DNA of 64,000 nucleotides from an uncultured Oscillospiraceae bacterium (GTDB lineage: Bacteria; Bacillota; Clostridia; Oscillospirales; Oscillospiraceae). The DNA is taken from the NCBI GenBank assembly GCA_910588135.1, contig CAJUOT010000005.1, forward strand, positions 20,324-84,323, in the 5' to 3' direction. Shown here piece after piece: positions 1 to 8,284 of this stretch. Each line of letters starts with the position of its first letter. The first letter of the stretch is position 1. Position numbers and translations under genes: made by a program. The notes below the pieces were generated by a model, which was not told the origin of the DNA, did not search any database, and was given only the letters and a program-made list of their open reading frames with translations.

Positions 1-772
1 CGCCCAGACGGTCGGCGTCGCCGTCGGTGGCGATGCCGATGTCGCAGCCGTTCTCCACCACAAAGGACTGCAGGCCGATGAGGGTTTTGCTGTTGGGGGC
101 GGGCAGGCGGCCGCCGAACAGGGCGTCCCGCCGCTCGTGGATCACGTCCACGTCGCACCGGGCGGTGATGAGGATGGTGCTCAGCGCCGTTTTGGACACG
201 CCGAACATGGGGTCCAGCACCACCTTCAGCCCCCGGGAGCGGATGGCGTCCATGTTGACCGAGCGGATCACCGAGTCGATGTAGGCGTTCATGGGGTCGA
301 TGACCTGGATCTGGCCCGTGCGCACCCCCTCTTCGTAAGGGACGGAGGGATACGGTTCGCCGGGCAGGGCGGTGAGGTACTCCTCAATATTGCCGGTGAC
401 CGTCTCGTCCGCGTCCCGCCCCCCCTTGGTGAACACCTTTACGCCGTTGTAAAGGGCGGGGTTGTGGCTGGCGGTGACCGCCATGCCATAGGGCAGCTCG
501 TAGTAGCGCACGGCGAACATGATGAGGGGGGTGGGAGCTTCCCGCTCCACCACCATGCAGGGCACGCCCGACCCGGCCATCACCTCGGCGGCCCAGTGGG
601 CGGCCTCCCTGGACAGGAAGCGGCGGTCATAGCCGATCAGAAAGCCCCGCTGGGCCACGCCCTCGTCCTTCATTTTCTGAGCCAGGGCCGCGGCGAGCCG
701 CTGGACATTGGCCCTGGTGAAGCCGTCCCCGATGATAGCACGCCAGCCTCCGGTTCCAAATGTAATGCTCAT
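1..772 (-). CDS. Phosphoglucomutase / phosphohexomutase, 3' part beyond window
   Basis: Alpha-D-phosphohexomutase superfamily enzyme, most likely interconverting glucose-1-phosphate and glucose-6-phosphate in the cytosol. The 257 visible codons show the N-terminal FGTGGWRAIIGDG stretch, the phosphoserine loop TASHNP (residues 100-105) and, at the window edge, the metal-binding DGDADR loop. The C-terminal domains lie outside. Its ATG overlaps the stop of the upstream GH94 phosphorylase by 4 bases (ATGA), so the two are co-translated. That fits a pathway in which phosphorolysis releases a sugar-1-phosphate for this enzyme. A phosphomannomutase or phosphoglucosamine mutase role cannot be excluded without the sugar-binding loop. 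Confidence 0.88.
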   Translation of the reverse strand, partial: MSITFGTGGWRAIIGDGFTRANVQRLAAALAQKMKDEGVAQRGFLIGYDRRFLSREAAHWAAEVMAGSGVPCMVVEREAPTPLIMFAVRYYELPYGMAVTASHNPALYNGVKVFTKGGRDADETVTGNIEEYLTALPGEPYPSVPYEEGVRTGQIQVIDPMNAYIDSVIRSVNMDAIRSRGLKVVLDPMFGVSKTALSTILITARCDVDVIHERRDALFGGRLPAPNSKTLIGLQSFVVENGCDIGIATDGDADRLG

Positions 773-3168
773 TCCATTTCTCTCCTTCCCATGGTGACAA
801 CGATCTCGTTGACGCTGCCGGCGGGCTGGGGCGGGATCAGGCCGTCCGCCGCCCGCCCGTTGCAGGTGACGGACGCCACGCCCTTCTCCACGCCGTGGGG
901 ATTCTGTACGCTGATGCGGTATTCCGCGCCCCGCCACACCCGGGTGACCTGGAATTCCTCCCACCCCGCGGGGACGCAGGGGTCGATGAGCAGCCCGCTG
1001 AACTGGGGGCGCACCCCCAGGATATACCGGGTGGCGGCGAAATAGCTCCAGCCGCCGGAGCCGGTCATGAAGGGGTGGCGGGCCCGGCCGAAGGCGGAGT
1101 GGTCGGGGCCCATGACAAACTGGCAGTAGGAGTAGGGCTCGCTCTGCCGCACCTCTATTTTATCATTCTGCGCCGCCGGACACAAGGCCCGGTAAAATTT
1201 CATGGCCCGGCCCCCCCGGCCCAGCGCCGCCTCGGCGCACCAGGCCCAGGGGTTGGAGTGGGAGAAGATGGAGCCGTTTTCCTTGACGCCGGGATATACC
1301 CGGGTGATGAAGCCGATGGCGTCGTCGGGCTTTGTATAGCACGGCGCGTTGAGCCGCAGGCCATACTGGGTGTACAGCGCCCCGTCCACCGCGTCCATGG
1401 CGCGGACGGCCCGCTCTCCCTGGGCCGCCCCGGACAGCACCGCCCACACGTTGCTCTCCAGATGAACCCGGCCCTCCAGATCGGCGTGCGTGCCGATTTT
1501 GCGCCCGTCGGCGGTGATGCCCCGGAGATACCAGTCCCCGTCCCACAGCTCCCGCTCACAGGTTTCGGTGACGGCGCGGCGCATGGCCTCGTAATGGGCC
1601 GCGTCCTCTTCCCGGCCCAGCGCCCGGGCCGCGTCCACAAAGTGGCCCAGCGCCCACACGTGGAGGAAGGACACCATGGCGCTCTCCCCGCCGCCCAGGT
1701 TCAGGCAGTCGTTCCAGTCCGCCCGCAGGCCCTTGCAGATGCCGTGGGCGCCCACCTGGGCGGCGGAGAAGTCCAGGATTTTTTTCAGGTGGTCGTAGAT
1801 GGTGCCCGCCCCGCCGTCGGCGTAGCCCGCCGTCTCGTCGAAGAAGGACAGCTCCCCGGTCTCCCGGACGTACTCCGCCACGGCGGCCACCAGCCACAGC
1901 GCGTCGTCGGCGCAGGCGTCGGCCAGCCCGTGGACGATGGACGCCTTGTCCGGGGTGGGGATGACGGTGGGGGACTTGTAGGCGGGCTTCTCAGGCTGGG
2001 GGCCGAACCACGCCGGATCAAAGAGGTGGAGCCCGTAGCCGGAGGAGGTCAGCCCCTGCATCAGCTGCATGATCCGCTTTTTGCACCCCTCGGGGTTGGA
2101 GTGGGGGATGGTCATGGCGTCCTGGGCGGTGTCCCGGTAGCCCAAACCTGTGCGCCCGCCCACCTCGATGAAGGAGGCGAACCGGGAGAACATCACGTTG
2201 ATCTCGCTCTGGTAGAGGGTCCACACGTTGAGCATCACGTCCATATCCGGGTCGGGGGTGGACACCTGGAGCTTGGAGAGCTTCTGATCCCAGTATTGGG
2301 CCAAATCGGCCAGGGCGGCGTCCACCGCGGCGGGATCGGCGTACTTCTCCCGGACGCGCCGCCCTTCGCCCATGCCGCCCTCGCCCAGCATCCAGGTCAG
2401 GCGGGCCGTTTCGCCGGGGGCCAGGGTGAGGCGTTTTTGCAGCACGGCGCAGTGGTTGTTCCCTTTTTCAAAGGAGGAGAAGCATTCCCCCCGCTCCACC
2501 GCCAGCGGATTGGACTCCGTGCGGTACGGGCCGAGAAAGCTGTCCCGCAGGCAGTCGAAGCCGTCCGGCTGGAAGGACGAGGCCATAAACTGGTGGGCGT
2601 GCTCATAGAACAGCTCATAGTCGATGATGCCGTCCTCGCAGCGGCTCCCGGCGCAGTACAGGGACATCTGGAAGTTCTGGTTGTCGATGGGGATCTGGTG
2701 GTAGGAGAACTCGGCGTAGGAGAATACGCTCAGCTGCCGCGTCCGGCCCGAGGCGTTCTCCAGCGCCAGATCCCACAGCTCCACGTTCTCCCCCCGGGGG
2801 ATGAACAGGGTCTGGGCGGCGTTCACACCGTGACCTGCGCACTCGTACACGGAATAGCTCAGCCCATGGCGGCAGCGGTAGTGGGCCAAGTCCCCGCCGC
2901 AGGGCTGCCAGGACACCGACCAGTACTCCCCCGTCTCGTCGTCCCGGAGGTAGATGTAGTGCCCCGGCCGGTCCATGGGCACCCCGTTGGGCCGGAAGCG
3001 GGTGATCCGGTGGTGCTCCGGGCTCTTGTAAAAGAGATAGCCTCCTGCGGTGTGGTTGACCACGGCGGCCATGTCCTCCACCCCAAGGTAGTTGGTCCAG
3101 GACACGGGCACGTCCACCCGGTCGATGACATATTCCCGCTTTTCCCGGTCAAAGTGCCCGTATTTCAC
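769..3168 (-). CDS. GH94 disaccharide phosphorylase (chitobiose/cellobiose phosphorylase-like)
   Basis: Glycoside hydrolase family 94 phosphorylase, about 799 aa, which cleaves a beta-linked disaccharide with inorganic phosphate to an alpha-sugar-1-phosphate. The start MKYGHFD-type motif, RFRPNGVPMDRPGHYIYLRDD, the loop GGRTGLGYRDTAQDAM and the catalytic-acid region KGLRADWNDCLNLGGGES are all present. From memory, these look closer to N,N'-diacetylchitobiose phosphorylase than to classical cellobiose phosphorylase, but substrate is inference. I start it at GTG 3168: an AGGAGG lies 8 bases upstream, and the canonical N-terminus then begins at residue 1. An ATG 21 bases earlier has no ribosome site. 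It overlaps phosphoglucomutase by 4 bases. Confidence 0.88.
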   Translation of the reverse strand: MKYGHFDREKREYVIDRVDVPVSWTNYLGVEDMAAVVNHTAGGYLFYKSPEHHRITRFRPNGVPMDRPGHYIYLRDDETGEYWSVSWQPCGGDLAHYRCRHGLSYSVYECAGHGVNAAQTLFIPRGENVELWDLALENASGRTRQLSVFSYAEFSYHQIPIDNQNFQMSLYCAGSRCEDGIIDYELFYEHAHQFMASSFQPDGFDCLRDSFLGPYRTESNPLAVERGECFSSFEKGNNHCAVLQKRLTLAPGETARLTWMLGEGGMGEGRRVREKYADPAAVDAALADLAQYWDQKLSKLQVSTPDPDMDVMLNVWTLYQSEINVMFSRFASFIEVGGRTGLGYRDTAQDAMTIPHSNPEGCKKRIMQLMQGLTSSGYGLHLFDPAWFGPQPEKPAYKSPTVIPTPDKASIVHGLADACADDALWLVAAVAEYVRETGELSFFDETAGYADGGAGTIYDHLKKILDFSAAQVGAHGICKGLRADWNDCLNLGGGESAMVSFLHVWALGHFVDAARALGREEDAAHYEAMRRAVTETCERELWDGDWYLRGITADGRKIGTHADLEGRVHLESNVWAVLSGAAQGERAVRAMDAVDGALYTQYGLRLNAPCYTKPDDAIGFITRVYPGVKENGSIFSHSNPWAWCAEAALGRGGRAMKFYRALCPAAQNDKIEVRQSEPYSYCQFVMGPDHSAFGRARHPFMTGSGGWSYFAATRYILGVRPQFSGLLIDPCVPAGWEEFQVTRVWRGAEYRISVQNPHGVEKGVASVTCNGRAADGLIPPQPAGSVNEIVVTMGRREME

Positions 3169-3176
3169 GCAGACCG

Positions 3177-3182
3177 CCTCCT
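3177..3182 (-). promoter_or_regulatory. Ribosome binding site deciding the GH94 start
   Basis: AGGAGG on the minus strand, 8 bases before GTG 3168. It lies inside the longer open frame that begins at ATG 3189, so the shorter GTG-initiated protein is preferred. Confidence 0.75.
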
Positions 3183-3315
3183 GCCGCATTTTATAATGCC
3201 ATTATATAGGAGGCCGGGGCGGCGGGCCATGGCAGGCAATGCGTTCTTTTGCCGCTGATTGTCAGATGCGGGGCGGAGAGGACAGCTGGGCGGCGCGCCC
3301 GCGCTGTTTCATTTG

Positions 3316-3355
3316 CCATAAAAAGCCGCCGCAAGCGATGTGGCGCTTGCGGCGG
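3316..3355 (-). terminator. Intrinsic terminator after the nucleotidyltransferase gene
   Basis: A 12-bp perfect stem (CCGCCGCAAGCG with its complement, 3326-3337 and 3344-3355) with a 6-base loop. On the minus strand it is followed by CTTTTTATGG. It sits 28 bases past the stop at 3384. Confidence 0.8.
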
Positions 3356-3383
3356 TTTGGCGCAAATGTGCCGGGGCGGATTG

Positions 3384-4298
3384 CTACCGGGACCAGAGAT
3401 CATCGGGATAAAGGCCGGCGGCTGTCATTTCCGCGATGGCGGCGGCGACGGCGGGCTTGTCCTCCTGATAGGTGACGCCGTACCACCGGTCCCTGGAGGA
3501 CAGGGCCCGCACGGCGGCCTGCCCTTCCTGAATGAGCTGCCCCACCAGGGTGGGGAGCAGGTACTCCCCTTTCATGGGGTTTTCAGCCAGGATTCGGTCC
3601 AGAAAGGCGGGAAAGCGCTCCTGAGCCCGCTCCAGCAGGGAGGGATTGAACCCCCAGAAGTTCATGGACACCATGGCGTCCCCGGGAAGCTGGGTCCAGG
3701 TCGCTCCCCCGTCCTCGGTGAAGCGGGGGGGAGGACCCTTTTCGATGCGGGTGCGCTCCACAACGCCGGTGAGCAGGCCGTCCGCCCCCACCTGACACAC
3801 CCCGCGGGCCACGTGCCCATAGTCGGTGACGGTGTTCTCCAGCCGGTAAGCCACCATGGCGTATTCGTCCCCGTCCGGGTGGGCGCAGAGGTAGTCGTAG
3901 ATCACCTGGAAGGCCGAGGGGCCGTAGTAATCGTCGGCGTTGATGATGGCGAAGGGGCCGTCCAGGAAGGGGCGGGCCGCCAGCGCCGCCTGGGCGGTGC
4001 CCCAGGGCTTGGCCCGGCCTTTCGGAATGGAATATCCCTCCGGCAGCGCGTCCATGCGCTGGAAGGCGTAATGTACGTTCATGCGGGGCTCAATCCGGCA
4101 GCCGACGCGCTCTCTGAAATCCGCCTCAATCTCGTCCTTGATGACGAAAACCACCGTCTCAAACCCGGCCCGCCGGGCGTCGTAAATGGAATAGTCCAGA
4201 ATGACCTGGCCGTGGCCGCCCACGGGGTCCATCTGCTTGAGCCCGCCGTAGCGGCTGCCCATGCCAGCGGCCATGATGACGAGAACCGGCTTCTTCAT
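3384..4298 (-). CDS. Sugar-1-phosphate nucleotidyltransferase family protein
   Basis: NTP-transferase-fold protein of about 304 aa, expected to join a nucleotide to a sugar-1-phosphate. It shows the Rossmann-like start VLVIMAAGMGSRYGGLKQ (phosphate-binding G-x-G-S-R), KPWGTAQAALAA and the metal-site-like INADDYYG. No left-handed beta-helix follows, so it is not a GlgC/GlmU-type enzyme. The start is ATG 4298, 9 bases after AAGGAGG (4308-4314). A TTG three codons upstream would abut the Shine-Dalgarno site. It lies 18 bases downstream of the antiporter gene and is probably co-transcribed. The sugar and nucleotide are not determinable here. Confidence 0.75.
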   Translation of the reverse strand: MKKPVLVIMAAGMGSRYGGLKQMDPVGGHGQVILDYSIYDARRAGFETVVFVIKDEIEADFRERVGCRIEPRMNVHYAFQRMDALPEGYSIPKGRAKPWGTAQAALAARPFLDGPFAIINADDYYGPSAFQVIYDYLCAHPDGDEYAMVAYRLENTVTDYGHVARGVCQVGADGLLTGVVERTRIEKGPPPRFTEDGGATWTQLPGDAMVSMNFWGFNPSLLERAQERFPAFLDRILAENPMKGEYLLPTLVGQLIQEGQAAVRALSSRDRWYGVTYQEDKPAVAAAIAEMTAAGLYPDDLWSR

Positions 4299-4316
4299 GG
4301 GAAGCAACCTCCTTAT

Positions 4317-5285
4317 TTAAATGGTGAACTGGATGGCGCAGAACGCGGCGTATACCGCCAGCAGCGCGATCCCCTGGAAGCGGCTGAGCTTTCCCCGCCT
4401 GAGGGCGGGGAGGGTGAGGAAGGCCATCACCGCCAGCATTACCGGGATGTCCAGCACCAGCGAGGCGTTGTGCCCCGCGATAGTGGAATTCTGGGGGATG
4501 GAGAAGGGGGCCAGCGTCACCGACACCCCGGACACCAGCACCAGATTGAACAGATTGGCGCCGATCACGTTGCCCAGGGACAGCGCCCCGTGGCCCTTGA
4601 CCAGGGAGGTGATGGCGGTGACCAGCTCGGGCAGGGACGTGCCCAGGGCCACGAAGGTGAGGGCGATCACCGACTCGGGCACGCCCAGGGCCTGGGCGAT
4701 CAGGGTGCCGTTGTCCACCAGCAGGTCGGCCCCCACGGCGATCAGCGCCGCCCCGGCGATGAGCAGAACCACGTCTTTGAGCATGGAGCTCTCCTCCGCC
4801 TCCGGCCGGGACGCGGGGGGATGGGCGGAGGAGTGGGACTTCATCTGCCACACCGTGGCGAACATATAGGCGCAGAACATACCCAGCAGGATCAGGCCGG
4901 TGCTCCGGCTGAAATAGCGGGTGGTGTAGGCCACGCCGGCATAGATGGCGGCGGCGGTGAAGAAAAAGCCCACCGGCAGGCGCAGGGATTTCGGGTCCAC
5001 CTTTCCCGGGCGGACGGCCGCCGTGATGGCGGCGATGAGGGCGGTGTTGCAGATGACGGAGCCGATGGCGTTGCCGTAGGCGATTTCGCCGTGGCCGGAC
5101 AGGGCGGAGGTGGTGGACACCATCACCTCGGGCAGGGTGGTGCCGATGGACACCACCGTGGCGCCGATGAGCAGCTCGGGCAGGCCGAACCTGCGGGCGA
5201 TGCCGGTGGCGCCGTCCACGAACCAGTCGCCCCCCTTGATGAGGAAGACCAGGCCAACGGCGAACAAAAGAACCGGGACAATCAT
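4317..5285 (-). CDS. Calcium/sodium antiporter family membrane protein (CaCA, YrbG-like)
   Basis: Inner-membrane cation/Ca2+ exchanger, 322 aa, with about ten hydrophobic segments in two inverted halves. The two alpha repeats are visible: GATVVSIGTTLPEVMVSTTSA near the N-terminus and TFVALGTSLPELVTAITS in the second half. A polar cytoplasmic loop with Ser/Pro/Glu separates them. A GGGAGG site precedes ATG 5285. It is the first gene of a two-gene unit with the nucleotidyltransferase and has a TTGACA promoter upstream. The ion (Ca2+, Na+ or K+ dependence) is not shown by sequence. Confidence 0.88.
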   Translation of the reverse strand: MIVPVLLFAVGLVFLIKGGDWFVDGATGIARRFGLPELLIGATVVSIGTTLPEVMVSTTSALSGHGEIAYGNAIGSVICNTALIAAITAAVRPGKVDPKSLRLPVGFFFTAAAIYAGVAYTTRYFSRSTGLILLGMFCAYMFATVWQMKSHSSAHPPASRPEAEESSMLKDVVLLIAGAALIAVGADLLVDNGTLIAQALGVPESVIALTFVALGTSLPELVTAITSLVKGHGALSLGNVIGANLFNLVLVSGVSVTLAPFSIPQNSTIAGHNASLVLDIPVMLAVMAFLTLPALRRGKLSRFQGIALLAVYAAFCAIQFTI

Positions 5286-5363
5286 GATATATACCTCCCA
5301 GGCCCCCGCGCGGCCGGGACGGGGGCAGGCTCGAATGTGGATGGATTTGGCTGTGACACTGAT

Positions 5364-5393
5364 AGTTTAACCATACCCGGATGGATTTGTCAA
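5364..5393 (-). promoter_or_regulatory. Sigma-A type promoter for the antiporter operon
   Basis: Minus strand TTGACA (5393-5388), 18-base spacer, TAAACT (5369-5364). The perfect -35 compensates for a weaker -10. It is arranged back to back with the DUF975 promoter on the plus strand. Confidence 0.6.
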
Positions 5394-5429
5394 TGGTTAC
5401 CTGGGGCTTTTGAGAGGGAACGGTTGCTG

Positions 5430-5458
5430 TTGCATTTTCCCCGCGCCTACGGTATAAT
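5430..5458 (+). promoter_or_regulatory. Sigma-A type promoter for DUF975-icd
   Basis: TTGCAT (5430-5435), 17-base spacer, TATAAT (5453-5458), about 50 bases before the ATG of the membrane protein gene. Confidence 0.75.
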
Positions 5459-5509
5459 GGGGAAAACGCCGCGCCAAGGCCCGGCGTGAGGAGAGAAGGA
5501 GGTATTGTC

Positions 5510-6655
5510 ATGGGATATGACCGTGCGCAGCTCAAGCGAGACGTGAAACAGGCCATGCGGGAGACCAGGCCCAGGCCCATGCTGGTGGCGCTGCTGTTCG
5601 GCGTCATCGTGTCGGTGGGGACGTGGATTATCAACGGGGTTCTGGGCCGGCTGCTCACCGGCGGCATGGGGGACTACTCCTCGATGCTGCTCTACTATAT
5701 CCAGCGGGGCTATGAGTGGGACGAGGCCATGGAGCAGGTGGTGCTGGAGCTGGTGAGCCAGGGCCCCGGCGCCATGTTTGCCGTTATTGTGGGCGGTGTG
5801 GTGGTGTCCATCCTGGTCTCGCTGTGGCAGGGCACCATGAACGTTGGGTATGAGGGCTACGCCCTGTCCATGGTGCGCCGGGAGAACCCGGATACGGCCC
5901 GGGTGTTCTGCGCGCTCCCCCGCATAGGCGGCGTGCTGGTCACCCGCATTCTGGTGGGCGTGTTCACAGCCTTGTGGACGCTGCTGCTGGTTGGGATTTT
6001 TATGGCGGCCGGTCTGGCGGTGACCGCGCTGGCCGTGGCGGTTGACTCGGAGTGGCTGATGTATTTGTTCCTGGTGCCCGCCGCGGTGGCTTTGGGCCTG
6101 GGCATGATCTGGGTGACGATGCGCTACGCCCTGACGGATTACGCCCTGCTGGACCAGAACCTGTCCGGCATGGACGCCGTCCGGGAGAGCAAGCGGCTCA
6201 TGCGGGGCAACACCGGGAAGGCGTTTGTGCTCCAGCTGTCCTTCTTCGGCTGGTATCTGCTGCTCTTTGCCATCATCTACCTGGGGATCATCCTGGCGGT
6301 CATCCCCATTGTGGTTGCGTTGGGCTCGGGCAGCTCCGGCGGGCTGGTGGCCTCGTCCGGCCTCGCGCTGGTTGTCATCGCCGCGGTGGTCATCGGCGCG
6401 TCGGTGCTGATGCTCTGGCTGCGGCCCTATGAGACGGGGGCCATGGCGGAGTTTTACGACTGGGCCAGATCAAGCGTGGACGGCGTGTCCGGCGGCTGGG
6501 GCGGCGGCGCGGCCCCCAACGGCTGGGGCGGCCCCACGGACTACAGCTGGAGGACGGGGCCCGCCTCGGGGACAGGGACGGGTTCCAACCCCGGGAACGG
6601 CGGCGGGCTTCCGCCCAGGCAGCCCAAGTCTCCCAAGGACGACCCCTGGAACTGA
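5510..6655 (+). CDS. DUF975 family integral membrane protein
   Basis: Membrane protein of 381 aa with five to six hydrophobic helices and the DUF975 signature region: ALTDYALLDQNLSGMDAVRESKRLMRG followed by a long hydrophobic segment and a final YETGAMAEFYDW. The function of the family is unknown. The C-terminal 50 residues are a hydrophilic Gly/Pro/Asn-rich tail (GGWGGG, GTGTGSNPGNGGG, PPRQPKSPK). ATG 5510 follows AGAAGGAGG at ideal distance, so the eight upstream codons are excluded. The next gene, isocitrate dehydrogenase, begins 16 bases after the stop, so they form one transcription unit. Confidence 0.75.
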   Translation: MGYDRAQLKRDVKQAMRETRPRPMLVALLFGVIVSVGTWIINGVLGRLLTGGMGDYSSMLLYYIQRGYEWDEAMEQVVLELVSQGPGAMFAVIVGGVVVSILVSLWQGTMNVGYEGYALSMVRRENPDTARVFCALPRIGGVLVTRILVGVFTALWTLLLVGIFMAAGLAVTALAVAVDSEWLMYLFLVPAAVALGLGMIWVTMRYALTDYALLDQNLSGMDAVRESKRLMRGNTGKAFVLQLSFFGWYLLLFAIIYLGIILAVIPIVVALGSGSSGGLVASSGLALVVIAAVVIGASVLMLWLRPYETGAMAEFYDWARSSVDGVSGGWGGGAAPNGWGGPTDYSWRTGPASGTGTGSNPGNGGGLPPRQPKSPKDDPWN

Positions 6656-6671
6656 GGAGGAGAGATCACCC

Positions 6672-7871
6672 ATGGAGAAGCTGCAAATGAAGACCCCGCT
6701 GGTGGAGATGGACGGGGACGAGATGACCCGCATCCTCTGGCGGCAGATCAAGGAGGAGCTGCTGGAGCCCTATATTGACCTCAAGACCGAATACTACGAC
6801 CTGGGCCTCCCCCACCGGGAGGAGACCGGCGACCAGGTGACCGTGGACGCGGCCCATGCCAATCAAAAATACGGCGTGGCCGTCAAATGCGCCACCATCA
6901 CCCCCAACGCCCAGCGGGTGGAGGAGTATAAGCTGTCCCAGATGTGGAAGTCCCCCAACGGCACCATCCGGGCCATCCTGGACGGCACCGTATTCCGCGC
7001 GCCCATTATGGTCAAGGGGCTGAACCCGGTGGTGAAGAACTGGAAGGCCCCCATCACCATCGCCCGCCACGCCTTCGGAGACGTGTACAAGGCCGCGGAG
7101 TTCAAGGTTCCCGGCCCTGGCACGGCGGAGCTGGTGTTCACCGGCGCGGACGGCGGGGAGGAGCGCCAGACCATCCACACCTTTGACGGCCCCGGCGTGC
7201 TCCAGGGGCAGTTCAACGTGGACCGGTCCATCGCGTCCTTTGCCCGCTCCTGCTTTAACTTTGCCCTGGACACCAGACAGGATTTGTGGTTTTCCACCAA
7301 GGACACCATCTCCAAGCAGTACGACCACACCTTCAAGGATATCTTTGCAGAGGTTTATGAGGCGGAGTACAGGGAGAAGTTCGAGCAGGCGGGCATCACC
7401 TACTTCTACACCCTCATCGACGACGCGGTGGCCCGGGTGATCCGCTCCAAAGGGGGCTTCATCTGGGCGTGCAAGAACTACGACGGCGATGTGATGAGCG
7501 ACATGGTGTCCACCGCCTTCGGCTCCCTGGCCATGATGACCTCCGTGCTGGTCTCCCCCGACGGCAGCTACGAGTACGAGGCCGCCCACGGCACCGTCAC
7601 CCAGCATTACTACCGCCACCTGAAGGGGGAGCAGGTGTCCACCAACCCCATGGCCACCCTCTTTGCCTGGACGGGGGCGCTGGGCAAGCGGGGCGAGCTG
7701 GACAGCCTGCCCGAGCTCACCGCCTTTGCCCAAAAGCTGGAACAGGCCGCCGTTGACACCATTGAGAGCGGCGTGATGACCGGGGATCTGGCCGGCCTGT
7801 GGGAGGGGGAGGCCCCCGCCCGCAAGGTGATCGGGCTGGAGTTCCTGCGGGCTGTCCGGAGCAGGCTTTGA
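6672..7871 (+). CDS. icd: Isocitrate dehydrogenase, NADP-type (homodimeric, eukaryote-like class)
   Basis: Oxidative decarboxylation of isocitrate to 2-oxoglutarate in the cytosol; 399 aa. The protein matches the type II/eukaryote-like class rather than the E. coli class. It starts PLVEMDGDEMTRILW and contains YYDLGLPHREETGDQVT, KCATITPNAQRVEEYKL, MWKSPNGTIRAILDGTVFR, DDAVARVIRSKGGFIWACKNYDGDV and EAAHGTVTQHYY. ATG 6672 follows GAGGAGG. It would supply 2-oxoglutarate for glutamate synthesis and NADPH. It is transcribed behind the DUF975 gene and ends at a strong terminator. Confidence 0.93.
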   Translation: MEKLQMKTPLVEMDGDEMTRILWRQIKEELLEPYIDLKTEYYDLGLPHREETGDQVTVDAAHANQKYGVAVKCATITPNAQRVEEYKLSQMWKSPNGTIRAILDGTVFRAPIMVKGLNPVVKNWKAPITIARHAFGDVYKAAEFKVPGPGTAELVFTGADGGEERQTIHTFDGPGVLQGQFNVDRSIASFARSCFNFALDTRQDLWFSTKDTISKQYDHTFKDIFAEVYEAEYREKFEQAGITYFYTLIDDAVARVIRSKGGFIWACKNYDGDVMSDMVSTAFGSLAMMTSVLVSPDGSYEYEAAHGTVTQHYYRHLKGEQVSTNPMATLFAWTGALGKRGELDSLPELTAFAQKLEQAAVDTIESGVMTGDLAGLWEGEAPARKVIGLEFLRAVRSRL

Positions 7872-7875
7872 ACGG

Positions 7876-7920
7876 AAAAAGACAGCCGCGCGGCCTTGAC
7901 GCCGCGCGGCTGTCTTTGTT
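7876..7920 (+). terminator. Bidirectional intrinsic terminator between icd and the DUF378 gene
   Basis: A 14-bp perfect stem (7881-7894 and 7901-7914) with a 6-base loop, flanked by AAAAA on the left and TTTGTTT on the right. It can terminate icd on the plus strand and the convergent DUF378 gene on the minus strand. Confidence 0.88.
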
Positions 7921-7937
7921 TGCGCCTGGGCGGCGCG

Positions 7938-8156
7938 TCAGGCATGGCTGGTCCGGGCGTGGCCGTCCTCGGTGCGGAACAGCAGGGTGAGGCACCAGAC
8001 GGCGGCCACCGCCACCAGGACGTAGACCAGGCGGGACATCCAGCTGTCGGAGCCGCCGAACAGGAACGCCACCAGATCGAAGCGGAACAGCCCGACACAG
8101 CCCCAGTTCAGCCCGCCGATGATGGCCAGCGTCAGGGCGATCTTGTCCAGAAACAC
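7938..8156 (-). CDS. DUF378 family small membrane protein
   Basis: A 72-aa protein with two hydrophobic helices and the DUF378 start: LDKIALTLAIIGGLNWGCVGLF, then ...DLVAFLFGG, and a second helix LVYVLVAVAAVWCLTLLF. The function of the family is unknown. It starts at GTG 8156, 9 bases behind AAGGAGG. The leader just upstream contains a hairpin ending next to the Shine-Dalgarno site. Confidence 0.8.
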   Translation of the reverse strand: MFLDKIALTLAIIGGLNWGCVGLFRFDLVAFLFGGSDSWMSRLVYVLVAVAAVWCLTLLFRTEDGHARTSHA

Positions 8157-8173
8157 GGTAAAAAACCTCCTTG

Positions 8174-8207
8174 AACCGGGAACGCCGTATGAACGGACGG
8201 CCCGGTT
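8174..8207 (-). other. Leader hairpin immediately upstream of the DUF378 ribosome site
   Basis: AACCGGG (8174-8180) pairs with CCCGGTT (8201-8207) around an inner CCGT/ACGG stem. On the minus strand the 3' arm ends directly before CAAGGAGG. It could be the terminator of the upstream DUF3048 gene or modulate translation of DUF378. No T-run follows. Confidence 0.35.
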
Positions 8208-8284
8208 TTGTGCTTACGGAGGTAGTTTGCGCCGGGTTTCCAGGGCTATGCAGGAAAATTTTGAATGAAACAGGGGGGACAGGC

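Noticed and set aside
3190..3206. TATAAT-like sequences upstream of the GH94 gene as promoter
   Set aside because: TATAAT matches exist on the minus strand, but no acceptable -35 lies at 15-19 bases, so I did not list a promoter.
895..3258. Long plus-strand open frame opposite the GH94 gene (787 codons)
   Set aside because: It mirrors the GC-rich third codon positions of the real gene, has no ribosome site and encodes low-complexity Gly/Val/His-rich protein. The same applies to the long frames opposite the nucleotidyltransferase, rpoZ-priA, prkC, dnaE, glgP, glgA and glgB.
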